Assembly (NCBI RefSeq): GCF_052180275.1 | Contig: NZ_CP197465.1 | Span: 4,526,001-4,590,000, forward strand | Reading direction: 5' to 3' | Source of the DNA: Kumtagia sp052180275 | Lineage (GTDB): Bacteria; Pseudomonadota; Alphaproteobacteria; Rhizobiales; Rhizobiaceae | Length of the DNA: 64,000 nt | Part shown: piece after piece, positions 30,142 through 37,541 of the stretch | How positions within the stretch are numbered: position 1 is the stretch's first letter | Layout of the letters: each line of letters opens with the position of its first letter | Notes under the pieces: model-generated | Told to the model about the DNA's origin: nothing | The model's database searches: none | Seen by the model: the letters and a program-made list of their open reading frames with translations, nothing else | Position numbers and translations under genes: made by a program

Positions 30142-30308
30142 GTGAAGCTGTCCGCCGATCTATCGTATATCGAATAGTTGGCGTCGTGCTGTCGTGAGGT
30201 TTGTGACCCGCAAGCATCCGATCGGGAACGGATCGCCATGTTCGCGGTAGTATGTTCATGCCGATCGGCAACCGATTGAACCGTGTGCTTCGCCTACGTT
30301 CCGCGGCC

Positions 30309-30638
30309 CTACTCCGGCCACTCCCTCTCCGCCCCCAACACCTCCGTCGCCCGATCATCCGTCACCAGCCCAAATCCCTCAACAATCGCCTGTGCTGCCA
30401 GCACCCGGTTGAACGGATCCTTGTGAACCAACCCCCCGGCCATCACCGCATGAGCGTTGTTGATCGGCAGTTCGATGAAGTCGAAATCGGCGCAGAGCGT
30501 GACGAAGGCGCGGGAAATCCACTCGGCGCCCGGCAGCTTGCCGAGGCTGATCGCGATCTCGAAGCCGCTGATCGCGCTGACAAAAATCGTGTTCGAGGGA
30601 TCGATGAGCGCCGTTTCGCGCGGCAGCCCTGAACGCCG
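30309..30638 (-). pseudogene. VapC-type PIN-domain toxin remnant, N-terminus lost
   Basis: A 109-codon minus-strand reading with no start codon at its 5' end, bounded by a TAG at 30639-30641. It reads as the latter part of a VapC ribonuclease: LPRETALIDPSNTIFVSAISGFEIAISLG (the conserved mid-domain with Glu), then AHAVMAGGLVHKDPFNRVLA (the second acidic position) and EGFGLVTDDRATEVLG (the last acidic triad). The first 25 or so residues with the leading LLDTH Asp are missing, and no antitoxin gene is seen. It is a decayed toxin-antitoxin locus, next to the AT-rich islet. Confidence 0.75.
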
Positions 30639-30705
30639 CTAGAGGAATATTTTCCTTGACATTGTTCCAAATTCGTGCCTAATCTCCGCCGACAGGAGAA
30701 GGCAG

Positions 30706-31173
30706 GTGAACTGGAACGAGGAACTGAAGGCGGAACGGGAGGTACTGAAGCGCGTCATCGCGCTGTTCTTCTCGCTCGCCCGCCTGGCAGACCTCGCCGC
30801 GGGCCATTGCTACCCCGTTCGCCGTGTCGTCCTGTGGATCCTGCGCCGCGCCGAGCCTGTTGCATGGGATTGCATCGCGAACACGGGCGGCGCATGGCCG
30901 GCTTGTGTCGACCCGCCTCCCCTGTTTCCGGTCCTGCGGCGCAACAGTCGCGCCGACGCCGACTATTTTGCGCTGATCTTCAGGACGGCGGCACGCGCGT
31001 TGCAAAGCGAATTGCGGATCATTTCGAATCTCTCGGTGCGCGACCGGGCCGAGAACGCCAGCGACGACAGACCTGCCCGGTTTGCATTCCGCGCGCGCTT
31101 CGCACGGCAGTTGCTTGCCGCGCTGCCGCGCCCACAGGGCACCACCGGCTCCCCTCGCCTCGACACATCCTGA
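30706..31173 (+). CDS. Hypothetical protein
   Basis: A 155-residue protein starting at GTG 30706 with GGAGAAGG ahead. It opens VNWNEELKAEREVLKRVIAL, continues with a helical hydrophobic patch FFSLARLADLAAGHCYPVRR, and has two Cys-Pro containing turns (WDCIANTGG, WPACVDPPP). The C-terminal third is Arg-rich. No conserved domain is recognised. It is probably soluble or membrane-associated. Strong ribosome-site spacing is the main support. Confidence 0.6.
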   Translation: MNWNEELKAEREVLKRVIALFFSLARLADLAAGHCYPVRRVVLWILRRAEPVAWDCIANTGGAWPACVDPPPLFPVLRRNSRADADYFALIFRTAARALQSELRIISNLSVRDRAENASDDRPARFAFRARFARQLLAALPRPQGTTGSPRLDTS

Positions 31174-31272
31174 GCACCTGACGAAATGCCATTGTCAGCA
31201 TCGATCTGCTTGCGGGTGGACAAAGCGTTCCGGCCCGCGCAAACCTGTGCCCGCAATCCGGGAGAGCCTTCG

Positions 31273-32079
31273 ATGACACAGTCAGGAACGATCCGCGCAG
31301 GCATGGGCGGCTGGACGTTCGAGCCGTGGGAAGGCACGTTCTATCCGGAAAAACTGGCGAAGAAAAAACAGCTCGAATTCGCCTCGCGGCAGGTGCCGAC
31401 CATCGAGGTCAACGGCACCTATTATTCCGGCTTCACGCCGGCGACCTATGCAAAATGGAACGCCGAGACGCCGGACGATTTCGTGTTCTCGATCAAGGGC
31501 AACCGTTTCGTCACCAACCGCAAGGTGCTGGCCGAGGCGGGCGAGTCGATGGCGAAATTTTTTGCGCAGGGGCTGGAGGAATTGGGCGAAAAGCTCGGGC
31601 CGCTGGTCTGGCAGTTCGCGCCGACCAAAAAATTCGAGCCGGACGATTTCGAGGGGTTTCTGAAACTGCTGCCCGAAAAACATCATGGCCACCCGCTGCG
31701 GCACGTGCTGGAGGTGCGCCACGGCTCCTTCGCGGCCCCCGACTTCGTGGCGCTGGCGCGAAAGTACAAGGCGGCGATCTGCTACGCGCACCACCACGAC
31801 TATCCGGAATTCGCCGACGTGACGGCGGATTTCGTCTATGCCCGGCTGCAGAAGGGCGAGGATGCGGTGCCGACCGCCTACACGCCAAAAGATCTCGACC
31901 GCTGGGTCGAGCGTGCAAAACAGTGGGCCGCCGGCGGCCAGCCCGACGACCTGCCCTACGCCGATCCGGACCAAAAACCGGAGAAGAAACCGCGCGACGT
32001 GTTCGTCTACATCATCCACGAAGGCAAGCTGCGCGCGCCGCACGGCGCCATGGCCTTCATGCAGCGGGTGAATTCGTAG
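31273..32079 (+). CDS. DUF72 domain-containing protein
   Basis: A 268-residue protein with a TIM-barrel-like fold of the DUF72 (YecE) family. The opening IRAGMGGWTFEPWEGTFYPEKLAKKKQLEFA and VPTIEVNGTYYSGFTPATYAKW are highly typical, as is GPLVWQFAPTKKFEPDDFEGF and LRHVLEVRHGSFAAPDF further on. The biochemical function is unknown; the fold resembles AP-endonuclease-like and xylose-isomerase-like barrels. The ATG at 31273 has GGGAGAG ahead. It is followed by a methyltransferase gene with about 130 bases between. Confidence 0.85.
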   Translation: MTQSGTIRAGMGGWTFEPWEGTFYPEKLAKKKQLEFASRQVPTIEVNGTYYSGFTPATYAKWNAETPDDFVFSIKGNRFVTNRKVLAEAGESMAKFFAQGLEELGEKLGPLVWQFAPTKKFEPDDFEGFLKLLPEKHHGHPLRHVLEVRHGSFAAPDFVALARKYKAAICYAHHHDYPEFADVTADFVYARLQKGEDAVPTAYTPKDLDRWVERAKQWAAGGQPDDLPYADPDQKPEKKPRDVFVYIIHEGKLRAPHGAMAFMQRVNS

Positions 32080-32210
32080 AGGTCTCGTTCACCATATTGC
32101 GGTTCGCGCCAGCCGCCGCCTTGCCGGCCCGTGGCGATGTGGCACATCTTGTCCCGTTGCCGCGCATTCGACGCCGCCGGGGGGCGCATCGCGGACACGG
32201 GGGAGGATGC

Positions 32211-33026
32211 ATGGCCGACGGCCAGGAACCGCGTTCCTACATCATCAAGGGCGGGGAACAGGGCCGGGCGCGGCTGTCGGTCCTCGCCCGCGTGCTGGCG
32301 CCGTCGACGCACGCCTTGTTCGACCGTTTCGAGCCGTTGCAGGGTTTGCTGGCGATCGATGCCGGCTGCGGCGGCGGCGATGTCAGCTTCGACCTGGCGG
32401 AGCGGGTCGGCAGCGGCGGCCGCGTCGTCGGCTTCGACCTCGACGAGGACAAACTCGCCTCGGCGCGCGCCGAGGCCGGCAGGCGCGGGCTCGGCTTCGT
32501 CGAGTTCCACAAGGCCAGCGTGCTCGATGCATGGCCGGTGGGCGGCGCCTCGCTGGTCTATGTCCGTTTCGTGCTCACCCATCTGGTCAGGCCGCAGGAC
32601 ATGCTCGCCCGCGCCCGCGAGGCGCTGGCGCCGGGCGGCCTGCTGATCGTCGAGGACATCGACTATAGCGGCCAGTTCTGCGATCCGCCCTGCCCGGCCT
32701 TCGATCGCCACCGCGAACTCTACATGGCCGCCGCCGAGGGACGCGGCGCCGATCCGACCATCGGCCGCAAGCTCGCCCGCCTCCTTGAAGACGCCGGCTT
32801 TTGCGGCGTGGGCCTGTCGCTCGCGCAGCCGTTCGGGCGCAGTGGCGAGGCCAAGCAGGTCCCGCTGCTCACCTTCGCCGCGATTGCCGACGCGGTCGCC
32901 GCCGCAGGCCTCGCCACCGCCGAGGAGATCGGCAGGGTGAAGGCGGAGCTCGAAACCTTCGCCGCGCGTCCGGACACCACCATGTCGCTGCCCCGGATTT
33001 TCCAGGCCTGGGGCCGGAAGAACTGA
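32211..33026 (+). CDS. Class I SAM-dependent methyltransferase
   Basis: A 271-residue enzyme of the Methyltransf_11/25 type. Motif I reads AIDAGCGGGDVSFDLA, the adenine-side acidic residue is in VVGFDLDEDKLASARAEA, and the post-I region has YVRFVLTHLVRPQDMLARA, followed by LAPGGLLIVEDIDYSG. The substrate is unknown; the overall form resembles ubiquinone or small-molecule methyltransferases. ATG at 32211 has GGGAGG ahead. A strong bidirectional terminator lies about 27 bases after the stop. Confidence 0.85.
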   Translation: MADGQEPRSYIIKGGEQGRARLSVLARVLAPSTHALFDRFEPLQGLLAIDAGCGGGDVSFDLAERVGSGGRVVGFDLDEDKLASARAEAGRRGLGFVEFHKASVLDAWPVGGASLVYVRFVLTHLVRPQDMLARAREALAPGGLLIVEDIDYSGQFCDPPCPAFDRHRELYMAAAEGRGADPTIGRKLARLLEDAGFCGVGLSLAQPFGRSGEAKQVPLLTFAAIADAVAAAGLATAEEIGRVKAELETFAARPDTTMSLPRIFQAWGRKN

Positions 33027-33052
33027 CGGGCGGCAGCTGACGTGTAAAAAAA

Positions 33053-33080
33053 GCCGTCGCGGCGTTCCCGCCGCGACGGC
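33053..33080. terminator. Bidirectional rho-independent terminator
   Basis: A perfect 12-bp stem GCCGTCGCGGCG/CGCCGCGACGGC with a TTCC loop, flanked by AAAAAAA on the left and TTTT on the right. It lies between the methyltransferase gene and the convergent Na/Pi cotransporter gene and can serve both. Confidence 0.9.
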
Positions 33081-33140
33081 TTTTGTTCAGCATCCCGAAA
33101 CGCGACGGCTAAGCCCCGGCGACGTTCTGGAAGACCTTCC

Positions 33141-34871
33141 TTACTCCGCCGGAACCGGCGCCATGCCGCCGAAATCCATCGGCTTCTCGCCGCCGGCCTT
33201 GCGCGCCGCGGCCCGGGCAACTACTGACTGGCGGTTGACCGACCGGCGCTCGGCGTCGATGCGGCGGATCAGGATTTCAGCACGTTCGATCGAGCCGAGC
33301 AGCGCCAGAATCGTGCCGCGCTCGCCTGCGCCGGCGTTCGGCCCGAGCGCCAGCGTGCGGGCGCGCAGTTCCTCGACTTGCGGGTAGCTGACATGGCCGG
33401 CCGGCATCTTCGGGTCGGCGACGCCGTAGGTCGGCAGGATGTCGCGCAGCGAGGCGTCCAGCTTGTTCAGCGCGACCTCGACGATGGCCTGCGCCTCGTT
33501 GCCGAACTTTTCGCGCTTCACGCGGCGCGCCACCTGGTGCAGCGACTCGGTCAGCGCGGCGGTAAAGTCGGCTTCCTCGATCAGGCTGGCGATCAGGTCG
33601 AGCTGGTCGTACGGCAGGTCTTCCTTCATCAGCGAGGCTGTGTAGGAACGGATGTCGCGGCTCAGAATGTCGGTCGCCAGATAGTGCTCGCCGGGATCGG
33701 CCGGAGCGGTCTTGGCGCCGCGGGCGATGTCGAGGAATTTCGCGCCGGCCTCCAGGTGGCGGACCGTCTCCTGCTGCACGGCCGGAACGGCCCTGGCGAA
33801 GTCGCTCGCCAGCGTGCGGTCCAGGAATTTCGGTGTCGAATAGTCCTCGGCGTCTTCCGATTCGGTGTGGCCGATGCGCGAGAGCACCCGTTCGAACACG
33901 CCGACGAAGGGGAACAGCAGCAGCGTGTTGAACACGTTGAAGAAGGTCGAGTAGAGGCCGACCGCGACGGGAACCAGCGGATAGGTTTCCTTGCCGTCGA
34001 CCAGCACCGGGAGGCCGGGATCGCCGCCGAACCACTGCATGGCCCAGCGCAAAACCTCGATCGACACGAAGAACAGCGGCACGGTAATGGCGACGCCGAT
34101 GACGTTGAAGGACATGTGGGCGTAAGCCGCGCGCTTGGCGTTCTTCGACAAGTTGAGCGAGGCGATCCAGGAGGTGATCGTCGTGCCGAGATCGGCGCCG
34201 AGCGAGAAGGCGACGGCCGTCGTCCAGTCGATGACGCCGGCGGAGCCGAGGCCCATGACGATGCCGATCGTCGCCGACGAGGAGTGGATCATCGCGGTGA
34301 CGCCGGCGGCGATCAGCACGCAGGTCAAAAGGTTGCCGAAGGAATCGGCCCTGAGCGTCTGCAGCAAGTCCATGACTTCCGGCATGTTGCGCAGCGGGCG
34401 CAGGCCGCCGGTCATCAGGTTCAGGCCGTAGAAGATCAGCGCAAAACCCATGCAGGCCAGCGCGATGTTGCGGATCTTCTCGCTCTTGGCGAAGCAATAG
34501 ACCAGCGCGAAGACGCCGGCGAAGATCAGGCCGAGCGGCCCGAGCGGCAGGGCGATCAGGCCGTTGCCCAGCGTCGTGCCGATGTTGGCGCCCATGATGA
34601 CGCTGATGGCCGGCCGCAGACCGACGACGCCGGCATTGACCAGGCCGACGACCATGACGGTCATGGCGGTCGACGACTGGATGACGCCGGTGATCAGCGT
34701 TCCCGCCAGCACGCCCTTGATCGGCGTTCCGGCCGCCCTGGCGAGGAAGCTGCGCATGCTGTTGACGGACAGCGCCTGAATGCCGTTGGCCATGAATTCG
34801 AGGCCGAGCATGAAGATGCCCAGCCCGCCGATCACCGGCACCAGAATGTCCTTGAAGATATCGATATCCAT
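33141..34871 (-). CDS. Na/Pi cotransporter family protein with PhoU-like domain
   Basis: A 576-residue inner-membrane phosphate carrier of the NptA/YjbB type. The membrane half holds two inverted repeats with the QSS-type signatures VIQSSTAMTVMVVGLVNAG and MIHSSSATIGIVMGLGSAG and the GANIGTTLGN and GADLGTTITS loops that define the family. Residues about 350-530 are a soluble helical PhoU-like domain. In E. coli the relative YjbB mainly exports phosphate, while NptA of Vibrio imports it. It lies 109 bases downstream of pstS on the same strand. A GCGCCC/GGGCGC hairpin is found in the gap at 34889-34905. Confidence 0.9.
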   Translation of the reverse strand: MDIDIFKDILVPVIGGLGIFMLGLEFMANGIQALSVNSMRSFLARAAGTPIKGVLAGTLITGVIQSSTAMTVMVVGLVNAGVVGLRPAISVIMGANIGTTLGNGLIALPLGPLGLIFAGVFALVYCFAKSEKIRNIALACMGFALIFYGLNLMTGGLRPLRNMPEVMDLLQTLRADSFGNLLTCVLIAAGVTAMIHSSSATIGIVMGLGSAGVIDWTTAVAFSLGADLGTTITSWIASLNLSKNAKRAAYAHMSFNVIGVAITVPLFFVSIEVLRWAMQWFGGDPGLPVLVDGKETYPLVPVAVGLYSTFFNVFNTLLLFPFVGVFERVLSRIGHTESEDAEDYSTPKFLDRTLASDFARAVPAVQQETVRHLEAGAKFLDIARGAKTAPADPGEHYLATDILSRDIRSYTASLMKEDLPYDQLDLIASLIEEADFTAALTESLHQVARRVKREKFGNEAQAIVEVALNKLDASLRDILPTYGVADPKMPAGHVSYPQVEELRARTLALGPNAGAGERGTILALLGSIERAEILIRRIDAERRSVNRQSVVARAAARKAGGEKPMDFGGMAPVPAE

Positions 34872-34980
34872 TAACCCACCCTCGCAAGGCGCCCTTCAAG
34901 GGCGCGGTGTTCGTTCAGATGCCGGGCGGCGAAGCCCGGTCGGCGCACGCGGTTGACGGCGGGTTTCCCCTTCCCGACCG

Positions 34981-36072
34981 TCAGTTCGCCGCGCGCAGAT
35001 CCTTGTCCCAGTACTTTTTGACGAGCTTCACCAGGTCGTCCGGCAGGGGCACGTAGCCGAGCGCCGCCGCATCGTCGGCGCCCTGGTCGAACGCCAGCCG
35101 GAAGAAGTCGTGCACCCGGCCATAGCGATCCGCCGACCGGTCGCGGACCGGCACGACCGCGAAGGTCGCGGTGGAGATCGGATAGGCGGCCGCGCCCGGC
35201 TGGTCGGTCAACGACGCGCCGAAATGCGGAAGCTGGTCCCAGGCCACGGCATGCGCGGCTGCCTGCACGCCGGCCGGATCGGGGTTCACGAAATTGCCGG
35301 CCTTGTTCCGGATCGCCGCGAAGGGCAGGCCGGAGCGTTCGACCTGGCCGTATTCGGCATAGGCGATCGCGCCCTTGGTCGCCCGCACCGCCTCGATGAG
35401 CTTGCCGGTGCCTTCGGCGCCGATGCCGAGCGGCCAGGCGACCAGCGTGTCGGCGCCAGGGCCGGCCTTCCAGTCGGCGCTCGACGCCGAGAGGTATTTG
35501 GTGAAGACAAAGGTCGAGCCCGAGCCGTCCTGACGATGGACGAGGCCGATCGCCAGGTCGGGCAGCGTTAGCTCGGGATTGGCCGCCTTGATCGCCGGAT
35601 CGGACCAGTTGCGGATCTTGCCGAGATAGATGTCGGCCAGCAGCGGCCCGGTGAGTTTCAGGCCGCCGGCCTGCACGCCGTCGAGATTGACGACCACCGC
35701 GATGCCGCCCATGGCGATCGGAAACTGCTGCCGCCCACGCTTTTCAAGCTCGGCCGCGTCGACCGGCACGTCGGTGACCGCGAAATCCATCTCCGGCTGT
35801 TCCAGCCGCATCAGGCCGGCCAGCGAACCGACGCGTTCGTAGTCGACCGTCCAGTCAAGCGTGAAATAGTCGCCGCCATCGGCGCGCGCATCCTTGTAGA
35901 TCCTCGCCCACTTGCCGATGAGCGGCGCCGCGAAGGTCGAGCCGCCGCCGCGGATCGGTTCCGCCTGGGCCGGAGCGGCAAGGCTCAACGCAGCCGCGAC
36001 GACGCCGGCGGGCAAGGCCGCCGCGAGCACCCGCAGGGATTTGCCGGCTCGGGAAACAAGCGCTTCGATCAT
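34981..36072 (-). CDS. pstS: Phosphate ABC transporter substrate-binding protein, PstS family
   Basis: A 363-residue periplasmic binding protein. The signal peptide ends near APAQA (residues 1-35), and the mature part opens IRGGGSTFAAPLIGKWARIY, a version of the PstS G-A-G-S-T-F phosphate loop. Further PstS elements are DFAVTDVPVD, IAMGGIAVVVNLDG, IYLGKIRNWSDPAIKAANPE and VHRQDGSGSTFVFTKYLS. The pstC, pstA and pstB genes are not adjacent; instead a Na/Pi cotransporter follows. ATG at 36072 was taken as the start because the signal peptide begins there. A Pho-box-like sequence lies at 36173-36193. Confidence 0.88.
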   Translation of the reverse strand: MIEALVSRAGKSLRVLAAALPAGVVAAALSLAAPAQAEPIRGGGSTFAAPLIGKWARIYKDARADGGDYFTLDWTVDYERVGSLAGLMRLEQPEMDFAVTDVPVDAAELEKRGRQQFPIAMGGIAVVVNLDGVQAGGLKLTGPLLADIYLGKIRNWSDPAIKAANPELTLPDLAIGLVHRQDGSGSTFVFTKYLSASSADWKAGPGADTLVAWPLGIGAEGTGKLIEAVRATKGAIAYAEYGQVERSGLPFAAIRNKAGNFVNPDPAGVQAAAHAVAWDQLPHFGASLTDQPGAAAYPISTATFAVVPVRDRSADRYGRVHDFFRLAFDQGADDAAALGYVPLPDDLVKLVKKYWDKDLRAAN

Positions 36073-36172
36073 GGGTCCGCTCTCTGCTTTGCGGATGCCT
36101 GCAGTCTCCGCGAGAGCGAAGCCGACGGTGCGTGGCAATCCGATAGAAGTCGTATTCGCTCGTAGTGCGCTT

Positions 36173-36193
36173 GTTTGACATGTGCATGACACG
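36173..36193 (-). promoter_or_regulatory. Pho-box-like PhoB site upstream of pstS
   Basis: On the minus strand TGTCATGCACATGTCA holds two direct TGTCA elements exactly 11 bases apart, the Pho-box geometry. It is 100-120 bases ahead of the pstS start. Only one repeat pair is clear, so it is a candidate, not a proven site. Confidence 0.5.
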
Positions 36194-36383
36194 GCGGCCC
36201 GCCGGACGACGCCGCATCTGCGCCGGCGCATGAACCCATGCCGGATGCGCGCGGGAGCCGAGCACTCTATCGCCCTGCGGCAAAAGCGCATTTTGCCCGG
36301 CGTCATAACCAAGTGTACACTTTGCCCGTCTACACCAGACACTTCTCTTGGACAGCGAATCCGCCTCCGGGCATGGCGAGAGC

Positions 36384-37535
36384 ATGACGCTCGACTACAA
36401 TTCCCTACTGCTTGCTCTCGGCCTCTCCGGAGCATGCCTGGCGGCAACGCTCGCGATGAGCTGGGCCGTCGCCCGGACCGAGCTGTTCCTGCTCACCTGG
36501 GCGATCGGTGTTTTCCTGATCGTCGTCTATGTCGTGCTCTACGCCTACTACGTGGACCATCCCGGCCCCCTGCTCGGGGCAATATGCTACGTCACGCTGC
36601 TGACCGGACTGTCGGCGCTCTACGGAGCCGCCCGCCAGTTTCGCACCGGCCGCTCCCCGCTGAAGCCGGCGCTCATCGCGAACGGATTGCTGATCGCAGT
36701 CGCCGTGCCACCGATCCTCATGGGTTATGACGGGCTGGGCTTCACGGCGGAAAACATCGCCGCCGCGCTGCTCGTATCAGCAACCGCCCGCGAATACTGG
36801 CTGGGCCGATCCGAAGCGCCGGGTCCCATCCTCGGATTGTCCGCCCTCTACGCCATCATCGCCGCCGGCTTCGTGCTGTGCGCCGGCGTGCTCGTCTGGG
36901 ACGGAAAGCTGGTGCTCGGCCAGGCGCCGCAGAACTGGGCGGAAGATCTGTCGCTCGGCCTGAGCATCGCGGGCATGACCGGCATCGGCGCGCTGTCGCT
37001 GGCGCTCAACCACTGGCGGGCTGCCGGACGCCACCGCGCCGAAGCGCGTTCGGATGTGCTGACCGGGCTGCTCAACCGCCGCGCCATCTTCGACCTGTAC
37101 AGCCCGACGCCGATGCGCCAGTTCTCGGCGGTGATCGCCTTCGACCTGGACGATTTCAAATCGGTCAACGACAGCTATGGCCACGCAGTCGGCGACAAGG
37201 TCATCCGCGCCTTCGCGGAGGAACTGGCGGCAGCAGCCGGCCGCAACGATCGCGCCGCGCGGCTCGGCGGGGAAGAGTTCGTCCTGGTGTTGAACAGGAT
37301 GTTGCCCGAGCGGGCCGAACAACTGGCCGAACGCATCCGGGCCAGCTTCGCGGCGCGCCAGATCGTCACCGAGCAAGGCGCCTTCGCCTGCACGGTCAGC
37401 GCCGGCATCGCCTTCGGCACCGAGGCCGGCGCCAGCTTCGAGAGCGTGCTGCGGCTTGCCGACAAGGCGCTCTATTCGGCAAAGCGCAAGGGCCGCAACC
37501 AGGTCGCGACGCGGCATGTCCGGCTGGTGAAGTAG
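36384..37535 (+). CDS. Membrane-anchored diguanylate cyclase
   Basis: A 383-residue protein with about six N-terminal membrane helices (LLLALGLSGACLAATLAMSWA onward, residues 5-205) and a C-terminal GGDEF domain (residues about 220-380). The active site is RLGGEEFVLVL, with the substrate-binding FDLDDFKSVNDSYGH upstream. It therefore should make cyclic di-GMP. The I-site position is not RxxD (GRND precedes the loop), so product inhibition may be absent. ATG at 36384 was chosen; an in-frame start at 36348 is possible. It is divergent from pstS across about 310 bases and converges on the CxxCH protein gene. The sensed signal is unknown. Confidence 0.85.
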   Translation: MTLDYNSLLLALGLSGACLAATLAMSWAVARTELFLLTWAIGVFLIVVYVVLYAYYVDHPGPLLGAICYVTLLTGLSALYGAARQFRTGRSPLKPALIANGLLIAVAVPPILMGYDGLGFTAENIAAALLVSATAREYWLGRSEAPGPILGLSALYAIIAAGFVLCAGVLVWDGKLVLGQAPQNWAEDLSLGLSIAGMTGIGALSLALNHWRAAGRHRAEARSDVLTGLLNRRAIFDLYSPTPMRQFSAVIAFDLDDFKSVNDSYGHAVGDKVIRAFAEELAAAAGRNDRAARLGGEEFVLVLNRMLPERAEQLAERIRASFAARQIVTEQGAFACTVSAGIAFGTEAGASFESVLRLADKALYSAKRKGRNQVATRHVRLVK

Positions 37536-37541
37536 AAGCGG

